Source: Tenacibaculum finnmarkense genomovar ulcerans (GTDB lineage Bacteria > Bacteroidota > Bacteroidia > Flavobacteriales > Flavobacteriaceae). Taken from it: a DNA stretch of 64,000 nt. The first letter of the stretch is position 1. Each line of letters starts with the position of its first letter. A model generated the notes under the pieces. The model was given only the letters and a program-made list of their open reading frames with translations, did no database searches and was not told the origin of the DNA. The stretch spans positions 1 through 64,000 of the forward strand of contig NZ_OENE01000015.1 of assembly GCF_900239495.1 (NCBI RefSeq), in the 5' to 3' direction. The translations under genes were made by a program, and so were the position numbers. This document shows positions 24,298-32,962 of the stretch, one piece after another.

Positions 24298-24743
24298 TAG
24301 TACATTAATTCTTGCTCAAATAAATAAGGCGTATTTTTGTAGTTCCAAGAAACAATAATGTTCCATCGACCACCCAATAAACGTTTCTCAGGCACGAGCA
24401 AATATGTATTAGAAATTGAAATAGGTATTTCAAAATCTAATTGCTTATTAGATGGTCGGTATAGGAACACTTTTCCTGTAATATCAGTAGGATTAAATGC
24501 TGTTGGAAAATAGATTTTTAATCCTTCTGATACTCTTTGTACTTTAATATTTTCTGATAATTCTTTGGCGTTTTTAGTAGCATCTATATCGCCCTGAAAA
24601 ACCAATTCTTTTTGATAATACTCTTCTGATACCAAATCATGATTGTAATTATTTCCTGTACTCATTGATATAACAAAATACAGAATAAAACTCATAAATG
24701 CGATAATTGCAATTACGATACCCGCGCCCCAGTTTAGTTTCAT
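24297..24743 (-). CDS. ccoH: FixH/CcoH family protein
   Basis: 148 residues. One N-terminal membrane helix (IVIAIIAFMSFILYFVIS) is followed by the FixH signature SEEYYQKELVFQGDIDATKNAK and a beta-rich periplasmic domain. FixH/CcoH helps to assemble or stabilise the cbb3 oxidase and the CcoI copper pump. Order ccoG-ccoH-TauE/SafE fits the family. The 87-base gap to ccoG includes no terminator. Confidence 0.88.
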   Translation of the reverse strand: MKLNWGAGIVIAIIAFMSFILYFVISMSTGNNYNHDLVSEEYYQKELVFQGDIDATKNAKELSENIKVQRVSEGLKIYFPTAFNPTDITGKVFLYRPSNKQLDFEIPISISNTYLLVPEKRLLGGRWNIIVSWNYKNTPYLFEQELMY

Positions 24744-24830
24744 TTTAAGTGTTTTAATATGATTAAAAATAAAGCAAGCCGCTTATAAAAAACAACTTAC
24801 TTTATTTGTGTTTTTAGTTAGCTATAATAA

Positions 24831-26252
24831 CTATCGATAACTTCTTGGTCCTAAAAAGTTAGTTTTTGTGGTTTCTATTAATTTATCGCCACTATAAACA
24901 CCAATTCTGAGATGTACTTTTTCATCTTCCATTTCAGCTTGGTGCATTTCAATAAATAAGGTTCCTTCTGCTAATCCTTGTTTAGGAACCTCAAAAGCTT
25001 GCTGAGTTACCGTTTTTATCGTCCCTTTATGAGAAAGTAATTTATAGGTTACATTATCAATTTGTTTGGTTGTTTTATTGATAACCTTAAAGGTATAAAC
25101 ATTGCTAATTACATCATTTTTTTTGTGTTCGTATAATCGCCCTGGTAATCGTAAAATAGTAGCTTCTACGTCATTTCTTAAAAATAACATTCCTATTAAA
25201 ACGGCTATTAAAATCCCTAAAACAGCGGTATATCCTTTCATTCTAGCGGTAAATTGAAAAGGTGTTTTCTCTTCAATGTTTTCTTCACTAGCAAATCGAA
25301 TTAACCCTTTTGGTAAACCGACTTTTTCCATCATGTGGTCACACTCGTCAATACACGCGGTACAGTTTACACATTCTAATTGTGTTCCGTTTCTAATATC
25401 AATTCCGGTAGGGCATACATTTACACATTGAGCACAATCAATACAATCTCCTTTTCCTGTGGTTGCTCTGTCTTCTTTTTTACTGAATTTTCCACGTCCT
25501 TTTTCACCCTCTCCTCGTACGTGATCGTAGGCTACATTAATTGTTTTATTATCTAATAAAACTCCTTGTAATCTTCCGTAAGGACAAGCAATAATACACA
25601 CTTGTTCTCGAAACCATGCAAAAATAAAGTAAAAAACTCCTGTAAAAATTAATAAAGAAATTAAGGTACTTGTATTGTTTAACGGATTGCCTGTTGCATA
25701 TTCAATTACCGTATCACCTCCTATTAAATAGGCTAAAAATACATTGGCTATTAAAAATGAAATAATAAAAAAGATACTCCATTTTAAAAGTCGTTTTTTT
25801 ATTTTTTCGGCATTCCAAGCTTGTTTTTCTAAGCGAATTTGTTTCCCTCTATCGCCGTCAATCCAATATTCTATTTTTCTAAAAACCATTTCTAAGAAGA
25901 TGGTTTGCGGACATATCCATCCGCAGAAAATCCGACCAAAAACAACAGTAAATAAAATAATAAACACCACGCCCACAATCATCGAAACTACTAATAAATG
26001 AAAATCTTGTGGCCAAAAAGGAAATCCGAAAATATTAAATTTTCGCTTTATTACATTGAATAATAAAAACTGATTGCCATTAATTTTTACAAATGGTGCT
26101 GCTAACAACAACAATAGTAAAAAATAACTTACATACGATCTGTATTTATAAAACCGTCCGCTCGGTTTTTTAGGATATACCCAAGCACGCTTACCTTCTT
26201 TATTGATGGTACCTATACTATCTCTAAATTGTTCGTTCTTAGGTGTTTCCAT
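24831..26252 (-). CDS. ccoG: Cytochrome c oxidase accessory protein CcoG (FixG)
   Basis: 473 residues. It has five or so membrane helices, then polyferredoxin motifs CIDCAQCVNVCPTGIDIR and CVNCTACIDECDHMM, which bind two [4Fe-4S] clusters, and a C-terminal Ig-like domain. An earlier motif FGRIFCGWICPQTIF and a later CIIACPYGRLQG are also conserved. CcoG is thought to reduce copper for the CuB site of cbb3 oxidase. The chosen ATG at 26252 avoids a TTG two codons upstream. It sits 40 bases after ccoP. Confidence 0.95.
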   Translation of the reverse strand: METPKNEQFRDSIGTINKEGKRAWVYPKKPSGRFYKYRSYVSYFLLLLLLAAPFVKINGNQFLLFNVIKRKFNIFGFPFWPQDFHLLVVSMIVGVVFIILFTVVFGRIFCGWICPQTIFLEMVFRKIEYWIDGDRGKQIRLEKQAWNAEKIKKRLLKWSIFFIISFLIANVFLAYLIGGDTVIEYATGNPLNNTSTLISLLIFTGVFYFIFAWFREQVCIIACPYGRLQGVLLDNKTINVAYDHVRGEGEKGRGKFSKKEDRATTGKGDCIDCAQCVNVCPTGIDIRNGTQLECVNCTACIDECDHMMEKVGLPKGLIRFASEENIEEKTPFQFTARMKGYTAVLGILIAVLIGMLFLRNDVEATILRLPGRLYEHKKNDVISNVYTFKVINKTTKQIDNVTYKLLSHKGTIKTVTQQAFEVPKQGLAEGTLFIEMHQAEMEDEKVHLRIGVYSGDKLIETTKTNFLGPRSYR

Positions 26253-26292
26253 TATCAACTATTAAAAAAATCAATTATACTTATTTTGTCTT

Positions 26293-27393
26293 TTATTCAA
26301 CAACTACAGGAGCAGGCTCCTCTTTATGTAATTCTCCTTGTGGTGCTTTTGGGTTTGCAGGTGTTGTTCCTTGGAAAGCCATGATATAACTTGCTACTTT
26401 TTGAATATCCTTAGGTTTTAAAGTTTTACCCCAAGCAACCATTCCTTTTCCATCTCTACCTCCATTGGTAATGGTGGTAAATACATTTTTAATTCCACCA
26501 CCTAAAATCCAATATTTATCGGTTAAGTTAGGACCGATACCTCCACCACCATCAGCAATATGACAGGCGGCACAGTTTAAATTAAATACAGCTTTACCTC
26601 TTTTTAAATCACTTTCTGAAGTTAAAATCGTAACGCTTTCAGCATCAATAACAGCTTCTTTTGATGTTGACTTATACGCTGCTAATTCTCTTTTAGCAAG
26701 AGCTACCGATTCTTCATATTCCATTACCTGTGTATATCCATCTAAAACTTCAAAACGCACTAAATAAACTACAGCAAAAATAATTGAAGCATAAAATAAA
26801 CCTACCCACCATGGTGGTAATGTGTTGTCTAATTCTCTAATTCCATCGTAATTATGGTCTAAAACAATTTCTGCTTCTTCTTCTATAGCTTTGGCTTTGG
26901 TCCATTTAGATATTAATGTTCTTGCCCAAGCTAAATGGTCAATATCATCAGGATTAATTCCTGCTTTAATCATTGCTATTTCTTCAACTTTTTTAACACC
27001 TATTATTGTTAAAGCTTCTTTTGCTAAAACAACCAATCCGAAGGCTATAATTCCAAGCCAAACTAACGGGTTTTCTAAAATATTATAAGGATTTGCATAT
27101 GAACTAATTGCTTTAGCTAATGCAAATGGTGTTAAAAAGATAAATAAAAATGATATTGCCGATTGAACTCTTGTATAATTCTTTGGCATTGCATCATTCA
27201 CCTTATTTATTAAGGTGTTAGATAACACCTCTTTTAGAAGAACTACCAAACCTAAACCTATTGTAATATACCAAACTATTGGATTTTCTAAAAAATTAAA
27301 AGGTTCTTTGTATGCCTTAAATGCCACTGCTAATATAAACGGCATTGAAAAAACAAAAAGAAAAGATACTATTGATTGTATATATTTTTTCAT
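26293..27393 (-). CDS. ccoP: cbb3 oxidase subunit III (CcoP) with duplicated N-terminal membrane segment
   Basis: 366 residues. It passes electrons to the oxidase core. A single c-type heme site, CAACH, is at 274-278 with a likely axial Met at 318. Proteobacterial CcoP has two heme sites. The N-terminus contains an internal repeat: residues 10-57 and 81-128 align, sharing the pattern SFLF-F--PF-LA-A, NPI/LVW and GLVVL-KE-L. The usual anchor, LPPWWVGLFYASIIFAVVY, is at about 192-210. The extra two or more helices may dock other subunits. A proline- and glutamate-rich tail ends the protein. Confidence 0.92.
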   Translation of the reverse strand: MKKYIQSIVSFLFVFSMPFILAVAFKAYKEPFNFLENPIVWYITIGLGLVVLLKEVLSNTLINKVNDAMPKNYTRVQSAISFLFIFLTPFALAKAISSYANPYNILENPLVWLGIIAFGLVVLAKEALTIIGVKKVEEIAMIKAGINPDDIDHLAWARTLISKWTKAKAIEEEAEIVLDHNYDGIRELDNTLPPWWVGLFYASIIFAVVYLVRFEVLDGYTQVMEYEESVALAKRELAAYKSTSKEAVIDAESVTILTSESDLKRGKAVFNLNCAACHIADGGGGIGPNLTDKYWILGGGIKNVFTTITNGGRDGKGMVAWGKTLKPKDIQKVASYIMAFQGTTPANPKAPQGELHKEEPAPVVVE

Positions 27394-27404
27394 AATAATT
27401 TGTT

Positions 27405-27572
27405 TTAGTCGTTTAAAGGTAAATCACTTACCTTACTTATATATTCTTTTTTAGCGGTAAATACCCACCAAAATAACACTACAAAAAAGGTAAAGAATAT
27501 TGTTAATGAAATCAAAGGGTATATTTCAATACCTGCAATGCTATCCATATGATTTTTTACGAATTTTAACAT
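27405..27572 (-). CDS. ccoQ: cbb3 oxidase small subunit CcoQ
   Basis: 55 residues: MLKFVKNHMDSIAGIEIYPL, then one membrane helix ending FFTFFVVLFWWVFTAKKEYI. The W-W-x-F-x-A-K-K-E-Y pattern after the helix is typical of CcoQ/FixQ. It lies between ccoNO and ccoP with gaps of 5 and 11 bases, which is the expected place. It is thought to stabilise the assembled complex. Confidence 0.88.
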   Translation of the reverse strand: MLKFVKNHMDSIAGIEIYPLISLTIFFTFFVVLFWWVFTAKKEYISKVSDLPLND

Positions 27573-27577
27573 CTTTT

Positions 27578-29776
27578 CTATTTTTTACTTAGTTGTTTTT
27601 GAACATCTTTTACTTTAATATCAGTACCTAAACGTTGTAAATAAGAAATTAAAGCGACAATTTCTCTATCTTTCATTTCGATAAATTCTTGTCCGTTTTC
27701 TTTCGCATATTTCTTGTCAGAAGCATAATTTTTAGCAAAATCAGGGTCTTGATGTAAGTTTTCTTGAATTTTAGCACCTTGTGCATCCATACTAGCTTGC
27801 GCATTTGCTATTTCTTGCTCTGTATAAGGAACTCCTAAAGTTACCATAACTCTCATTTTATCTTCAGTACTACTTTTGTCTAACTTATTCCTAACAATCC
27901 ATTTATATGATGGCATTATTGAACCTGGAGAAGTACTTTGAGGGTCATACATATGATTTAAGTGCCAGCTATCAGAATACTTACTTCCAAGCCTATGTAA
28001 ATCTGGTCCTGTACGTTTAGAACCCCATAAAAATGGGTGATCATATACAAACTCTCCTGCTTTAGAGTATTCACCATATCGCTCAACTTCTGATCTAAAT
28101 GGTCGTACCATTTGAGAGTGACATCCTACACATCCTTCTCTAATATAAAGGTCACGCCCTTCTAATTCTAGTGGTGAATATGGTTTTACACTCGATATAG
28201 TTGGTATGTTTGATTTTACTAATATAGTTGGTACAATTTGAACTAAACCACCTATTAAAATAGCAACAGTTGCATAAATAGTTAATTTAATTGGTTTTCT
28301 TTCTAACCAAGTGTGCCATGCTTCTCCTTTAGTTCTGTGCTTAGATACTTTTGTTAATGGTGCTGCTTCGGCTAAATCATCAGTAACTTCGCTACCAGAT
28401 TTTATGGTTCTTACCATATTGTAAATCATTACTAATGCTCCTGCAATAAACATACTTCCTCCAATAGCACGCATCCAATACATTGGAATTATTTCGGCTA
28501 CTGTTTCTAAAAAGTTACCATACGCTAATGTTCCATCAGGATTAAATTGTTTCCACATTGATGCTTGTACAAAACCTGCAACATACATTGGTAGTGTGTA
28601 CATAATAATTCCTAAAGTACCTATCCAAAAGTGAAAGTTTGCTAAAGCTGTAGAGTATAATTTTGTTTTAAATAATCTTGGAACCATCCAGTAAATCATC
28701 CCGAAGGTAAAGAAACCGTTCCATGCTAATGCTCCAACGTGAACGTGTGCAATAATCCAATCAGAAAAATGTGCAATGGCATTTACATTTTTTAATGATA
28801 ACATTGGTCCTTCAAAAGTTGCCATACCATAACCAGTAATTGCAACTACCATAAACTTTAAAACAGGATCGGTACGTACTTTATCCCAAGCTCCACGAAG
28901 TGTTAATAATCCGTTGATCATTCCACCCCAAGACGGCGCTAATAACATAATTGAAAAGGCAACTCCTAAATTTTGAGCCCAAGTTGGTAATGCAGTATAT
29001 AATAAATGGTGAGGTCCTGCCCAGATATAAATAAATATTAACGACCAAAAGTGAACTATTGATAATCGATAAGAATATACAGGTCTGTTTGCTGCTTTAG
29101 GAACAAAATAATACATCAATCCTAAAAATGGTGTTGTTAAGAAAAATGCTACCGCATTATGTCCGTACCACCATTGTACCAAAGCATCTTGCACTCCTGC
29201 ATACACTGAATAAGATTTTAAAAACCCAACAGGTAATGCTAAACTATTAAAAATATGTAATACTGCAACGGTTACAAAAGTTCCTAAATAAAACCAAATA
29301 GCTACATATAAATGACGTTGTCTTCTTTGCATGATTGTCCAAATCATGTTAACACCAAAGGCAACCCAAACAAGTGCTATTGCGATATCAATAGGCCATT
29401 CTAATTCGGCGTATTCTTTTGAACTTGTATATCCTAAAGGAAGTGTAATTGCTGCGGCGACAATAATTGCCTGCCATCCCCAGAAATTAAAATTACTTAA
29501 AAAATTACTCGCCATCCGTGCTTTTAACAATCGTTGTAACGAATAATAAACCCCTGCGTAAATAGCATTTCCTACAAAAGCAAAAATTACTGCATTGGTG
29601 TGTAACGGACGTAAACGACCAAAACTTAACCATGATATTCCGTCTGTAATATTTGGGAATAAAAACATTAATGCCAACAGCAAACCTACCGAGAAACCTA
29701 CGATTCCCCAAAGTAGTGTGGCGTAAATGAATTTTTTTACGATTTTATTATCGTAATAAAATTGTTGCATTTCCAT
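27578..29776 (-). CDS. ccoNO: cbb3 oxidase fused subunits I and II (CcoN-CcoO)
   Basis: 732 residues. The first ~480 form the CcoN heme-copper core of twelve helices, with metal-ligand motifs PLHTNAVIFAF (low-spin heme), QWWYGHNAVAFFLTTPFLG (CuB), GPHHLLYT (CuB His pair) and IAHVHVGALAWNG (hemes). Residues from about 500 form CcoO: a membrane anchor, then GCVGCHSQMVRPF with one c-type heme and GPDLHRLG. In most Proteobacteria these are two genes; the fusion is common in Bacteroidota. It reduces O2 with high affinity and pumps protons. Confidence 0.97.
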   Translation of the reverse strand: MEMQQFYYDNKIVKKFIYATLLWGIVGFSVGLLLALMFLFPNITDGISWLSFGRLRPLHTNAVIFAFVGNAIYAGVYYSLQRLLKARMASNFLSNFNFWGWQAIIVAAAITLPLGYTSSKEYAELEWPIDIAIALVWVAFGVNMIWTIMQRRQRHLYVAIWFYLGTFVTVAVLHIFNSLALPVGFLKSYSVYAGVQDALVQWWYGHNAVAFFLTTPFLGLMYYFVPKAANRPVYSYRLSIVHFWSLIFIYIWAGPHHLLYTALPTWAQNLGVAFSIMLLAPSWGGMINGLLTLRGAWDKVRTDPVLKFMVVAITGYGMATFEGPMLSLKNVNAIAHFSDWIIAHVHVGALAWNGFFTFGMIYWMVPRLFKTKLYSTALANFHFWIGTLGIIMYTLPMYVAGFVQASMWKQFNPDGTLAYGNFLETVAEIIPMYWMRAIGGSMFIAGALVMIYNMVRTIKSGSEVTDDLAEAAPLTKVSKHRTKGEAWHTWLERKPIKLTIYATVAILIGGLVQIVPTILVKSNIPTISSVKPYSPLELEGRDLYIREGCVGCHSQMVRPFRSEVERYGEYSKAGEFVYDHPFLWGSKRTGPDLHRLGSKYSDSWHLNHMYDPQSTSPGSIMPSYKWIVRNKLDKSSTEDKMRVMVTLGVPYTEQEIANAQASMDAQGAKIQENLHQDPDFAKNYASDKKYAKENGQEFIEMKDREIVALISYLQRLGTDIKVKDVQKQLSKK

Positions 29777-29806
29777 AATCTAATTGAATTTAATATCTAT
29801 TGTTAA

Positions 29807-29974
29807 TTATTGTTTTTTTGTTTCTTCTTTTACTAATTCGTCATCAAAAAGCATACGAACCGACGGGGTGTACGAATCATCGTACTGTCCATTTTTTACT
29901 GAAACAATAAATGCAATAAAAAAAATTAATGCCACTAAAATACTTAGTGTAAGTAGTAAGTAAATAACGCTCAT
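29807..29974 (-). CDS. ccoS: cbb3 oxidase maturation protein CcoS
   Basis: 55 residues beginning MSVIYLLLTLSILVALIFFI, one membrane helix, followed by KNGQYDDSYTPSVRMLFDDE. The G-Q-[YF]-D-D plus P-x-x-R-[MI]-L pattern is typical of CcoS, which is needed to insert heme b and copper into CcoN. It is the first gene of the operon, 30 bases before ccoNO. The promoter and palindrome at 29997-30040 lie directly upstream. Confidence 0.9.
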   Translation of the reverse strand: MSVIYLLLTLSILVALIFFIAFIVSVKNGQYDDSYTPSVRMLFDDELVKEETKKQ

Positions 29975-29996
29975 ATCTTGCCTGATAATTGTAGCA

Positions 29997-30040
29997 CAAA
30001 TTTACTTTTGAAGGTCTTCTTAAAATATGATATTTATCAT
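29997..30040 (-). promoter_or_regulatory. cco operon promoter: -7 box and Fnr-type palindrome
   Basis: On the minus strand TAAATTTG (rc of 29997-30004) is an exact -7 box. The perfect palindrome ATGATATTTATCAT (30027-30040) is centred 36.5 bases upstream of the final G, which would be about position -41.5 from the start of transcription. That is the class II activation position used by Fnr. No TTTG -33 box is present in between, as expected for an activator-dependent promoter. Confidence 0.7.
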
Positions 30041-30124
30041 GTTTTAAGATTTATTTAGCATTTTTTATAAAAGTATTCTAACTAAAGAGGAAGGTTAAAA
30101 AAATCGGATATTCTTAAAACAAAA

Positions 30125-30145
30125 AAACCTCTTAAAAAGAGGTTT
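30125..30145. terminator. Terminator upstream of the cco operon, end of the DUF5713 unit region
   Basis: AAACCTCTT (30125-30133) pairs with AAGAGGTTT (30137-30145) with T and A runs on each side. It can stop + strand transcripts and those leaving the gene at 30171-30521 on the minus strand. Confidence 0.7.
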
Positions 30146-30170
30146 TTGAACGTGTTATTTATATTTATTT

Positions 30171-30521
30171 TTACCAATCTCTACTTCCAGCTAAGGTTTC
30201 AATATCAGCATTTTTATATCCATATATTTTTGAAATATTTTCAAAATCAGACATTATTGATTCTCTAGCTACAGTTTCAATTTCACTTTCATTTTTGTAA
30301 AATTCATCTTGAATTTCATTAAATTCTTCCGTATATTTTTCTCCTAATTTATATAAATCTTCTAAGTTTACTACACTTTGAAGTTCAATTTCTTTACAAA
30401 AGTTTAATAAAATATCTTTGCATTTATCTACTAAGAAATCAGGGAAATAATTATCCGAATACATCTCTTTTAAAAAGTTATATTCTTGCGCTTTTTTATT
30501 CTTTAACTCTGCTACTTTCAT
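30171..30521 (-). CDS. DUF5713 family protein
   Basis: 116 residues. The pattern FLKEMYSDNYFPDFLVDKCKD's start, ESEIETVARESI, and the C-terminal ADIETLAGSRDW agree with DUF5713, a small helical family of unknown role. The ATG at 30521 is chosen; the longer frame to 30551 would need TTG and overlaps nothing helpful. It is the last gene of the minus-strand array that begins with the YbjN-like protein at 38031; the 46-base gap to the rhomboid gene is compatible with read-through. Confidence 0.7.
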   Translation of the reverse strand: MKVAELKNKKAQEYNFLKEMYSDNYFPDFLVDKCKDILLNFCKEIELQSVVNLEDLYKLGEKYTEEFNEIQDEFYKNESEIETVARESIMSDFENISKIYGYKNADIETLAGSRDW

Positions 30522-30567
30522 TCTATTTTTTTTATTAATTTTTCTATTCAAAAATAATCAACTTTAA

Positions 30568-31107
30568 TTACCGTTGTTTTTTTATCAATAAAAAAGAAAT
30601 AACAACACCAGCAACAGCACCAAAAAGATGCCCTTCCCACGATATATGACTTTTTAAAGACGGCACTAATCCCCAAATTAATCCACCGTACAAAATTGCC
30701 ACTCCTAAAGAAACTAACAACGGAATCAATTTGCGTTCTAAAAGACCATTTGTAATTAAAAACGCCGCTAAACCGTATATAAGCCCACTAGCGCCGATAT
30801 GGTTTGCACTTCTGGCAAACAGCCAAACAAGTGTTCCGCCAATTAAAATTATAAATAAAATTACCGTTAGGGTTTTCTTGGGATAAAAAAAATTAAGTAC
30901 TGTTAATAAAATAATTAAAGGAAGTGTGTTTGAAATTAAATGCCAAATTCCACCATGTAAAAAAGGTGCTGTAAAAATACCTATTAACCCGCTAGAGGTT
31001 CGTGGTATAATACCAAATTGATTGATAGGAATAAAAAGATTCACTACATAAATAGCGTATAAAAATACCAGTAATTGAATAGTGTATTTGTGTTTTTTAG
31101 AAATCAT
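30568..31107 (-). CDS. Rhomboid family intramembrane serine protease
   Basis: 179 residues with six membrane helices. The catalytic serine is in HIGASGLIYG (S107) and the histidine in WEGHLFGAVAG (H160). HGGIWHLISNT (51-61) supplies the conserved H and N of the oxyanion region. It is near the minimal length for an active rhomboid and has no extra domain. The start overlaps the channel gene stop by four bases (ATGA), so they are coupled. It may process a membrane protein of the same operon; the target is unknown. Confidence 0.92.
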   Translation of the reverse strand: MISKKHKYTIQLLVFLYAIYVVNLFIPINQFGIIPRTSSGLIGIFTAPFLHGGIWHLISNTLPLIILLTVLNFFYPKKTLTVILFIILIGGTLVWLFARSANHIGASGLIYGLAAFLITNGLLERKLIPLLVSLGVAILYGGLIWGLVPSLKSHISWEGHLFGAVAGVVISFLLIKKQR

Positions 31108-31895
31108 ACATTAATATTTTTTCCACAATGTGGACAGTTACAATTTTTTTCTTTAATTTTTTCTTCGGATTTTTTTAGCTGTTTTTCAGATTGAATTTTA
31201 TCAATAAAAGCCGAACTAATAATTCCCGTAGGAAGTGCTACAAAACCAATTCCGATTAACGCAATAACACCACCCAATAATTTACCCCAAGGCGTTACAG
31301 GATATACATCGCCATAGCCAACGGTGGTTAATGTTGCTACTGCCCACCAAAAAGCATCGCCGATACTTGCAAATTTTTCTGGCTGATCGTCATGTTCTAT
31401 ATGATACATAAGCGTAGAGGATAAAATCATTAAAACAAAAGTGACAAAAATAGTAATAGACAACTCTGCTTTTGTTTCCTTAAATATATATTTTATGGTT
31501 TTTAAAGAGCTTGAATACCTGCCTAATTTAAAAATTCGTAGTAATCTAAATAAACGAAGAATACGTATAATTCCTAAATCAAAAGGAAAAATTAAGGGTA
31601 AATAAAAAGGAAGTATGGCTATTAAATCGATAATTCCTGCTGTAGAAAAAGCAAAATTTAAACGTTCTGTTTTATCTTCTTTTGTAATATCAGAAACCCA
31701 AATTCTGATAAAATATTCAATAGTAAATACCGTTACCGAAAACAATTCAAAAAGATGAAAAAAAGCTCTATATTTTATATTTAATTCCTGATAAGACTCC
31801 AGAATTAAAACAATAATATTCAACACAATAAGTGCATAAATAAACTTTACAAAATACTTGTTTTTATTAATGAAATTACGTGCTTTTTTTTTCAT
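31104..31895 (-). CDS. Voltage-gated potassium channel-like protein
   Basis: 263 residues with six membrane helices. Helix S4 holds regularly spaced arginines (RILRLFRLLRIFKLGRY, about 111-127). The pore loop has the potassium selectivity filter TVGYGD (191-196). The cytoplasmic tail is short and ends CNCPHCGKNI, a possible metal-binding knuckle. The start overlaps the preceding stop as TAATG; an extension to 31904 would use TTG. Its presence next to polyamine genes is notable, since polyamines block potassium channels from inside. Confidence 0.9.
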   Translation of the reverse strand: MKKKARNFINKNKYFVKFIYALIVLNIIVLILESYQELNIKYRAFFHLFELFSVTVFTIEYFIRIWVSDITKEDKTERLNFAFSTAGIIDLIAILPFYLPLIFPFDLGIIRILRLFRLLRIFKLGRYSSSLKTIKYIFKETKAELSITIFVTFVLMILSSTLMYHIEHDDQPEKFASIGDAFWWAVATLTTVGYGDVYPVTPWGKLLGGVIALIGIGFVALPTGIISSAFIDKIQSEKQLKKSEEKIKEKNCNCPHCGKNINV

Positions 31896-32662
31896 TAAAC
31901 CCAATTTTTCTTAATGTGTTTAGCAATTGATTTTGGTAAACTATTTACTACTAATGCTTTTTTAGGATTATTTTTATGATAGATTATCCATACTTTTTTA
32001 GTTCTAATTTTTTTTATAGTACCTAAACAAGTGGTTGCATATTCTATTTCTTTATCCTCAGAAAAATAAGCAAATTTAATTCGATAACTATATTTACCTT
32101 TTACATTATTAGAAAAATAGAGTTCTTTACCCAAATATCGTCCTTCAGTAATAATACCATTACTTAAAATTGTAATTTCTTTTACGGTATTTCGAATATA
32201 TAATCTAAAAATAAATAAGGTAATCAATGGAAATATTAAATAATAAAAAAAAGGATTTCCATTAGGTATGTAATCAAAATTTTTAATAACACTATACGTA
32301 GGTTTTTCAATGTTATAAATAACCTTTACCTCATCGCCTATTTTTAAATTAGCAATAGAATTATAAGACACCCATCTATGATATTCTTTATCAATAGTAT
32401 ATTCATATTCATAGGCTTTTACCACTGCCTGTAACTGGTCGTCTTCTATATCCGTAAAATAAACTTCTGTAATAATTGCTTTTGCTTCGTTCGTATTGAT
32501 ATTTAAATAAAAACATTCTCTAAAATCAATATTTTTCATATTAGATTTAAGCGATGAAAAACTAAAATAAAGAAGAATAAGTATAAAAATTGTAGAAAAC
32601 CCTCTATAAAGCAATCGGATTTTTAAATTTATAGGTAATGATTTTGTTATTTTTTTATGCAT
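31895..32662 (-). CDS. DUF3592-like two-domain membrane protein
   Basis: 255 residues. One membrane helix is near the N-terminus (about 20-36) and one near 130-150. Two similar beta-rich domains contain KAIITEVYFTDIEDDQLQAV with IGDEVKVIYNIEKP, and GRYLGKELYFSNN with VWIIYHKNNPKKA. The V-x-Y-x-x-x-x-P pattern is that of DUF3592, a family without known biochemistry. It overlaps the AdoMet decarboxylase gene by eight bases and the channel gene by one, so it is a fixed operon member. Confidence 0.65.
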   Translation of the reverse strand: MHKKITKSLPINLKIRLLYRGFSTIFILILLYFSFSSLKSNMKNIDFRECFYLNINTNEAKAIITEVYFTDIEDDQLQAVVKAYEYEYTIDKEYHRWVSYNSIANLKIGDEVKVIYNIEKPTYSVIKNFDYIPNGNPFFYYLIFPLITLFIFRLYIRNTVKEITILSNGIITEGRYLGKELYFSNNVKGKYSYRIKFAYFSEDKEIEYATTCLGTIKKIRTKKVWIIYHKNNPKKALVVNSLPKSIAKHIKKNWV

Positions 32663-32960
32663 TTGTCTGATTCATTTTATTGATAAATAAATCTAACTTT
32701 TCTTTACTACAACTACTCAATTCAATATAACTTTTGCCACTTTCAGGAAACGTATGTATTGCCAAATGACTTTCGCCTAATAACCAAAAACAGGTATATC
32801 CTTGCTTATCAAAATGATGTTCATTAAAAAGAATAATGGTAAAACCAGCCTCTTTTAATAAGCGTTCATACCTTGTTTTTAGCACTTTTGGCACAGTACA
32901 ACTATCCCAAATTTTATGGCTGTATATATTTGCTTCTATATGTTTGTAAGGTGTATTCAT
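32655..32960 (-). CDS. speH: S-adenosylmethionine decarboxylase proenzyme (SpeH type)
   Basis: 101 residues. The self-cleaving site is LLGESHLAIHTFPESG, in which the serine after the glutamate becomes the pyruvoyl cofactor. This gives decarboxylated AdoMet, the aminopropyl donor. The short single-domain form is usual for bacteria. ATG at 32960 is selected over a TTG at 32978. It starts two bases after the spermidine synthase stop, so donor and transferase are made together. The family also includes newer members that decarboxylate ornithine or arginine; the adjacent aminopropyltransferase favours AdoMet. Confidence 0.88.
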   Translation of the reverse strand: MNTPYKHIEANIYSHKIWDSCTVPKVLKTRYERLLKEAGFTIILFNEHHFDKQGYTCFWLLGESHLAIHTFPESGKSYIELSSCSKEKLDLFINKMNQTNA

Positions 32961-32962
32961 AG

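Noticed and set aside
25744-26001. An 85-codon + strand frame inside ccoG
   Set aside because: It is antisense to well-conserved membrane helices and has no promoter or family match.
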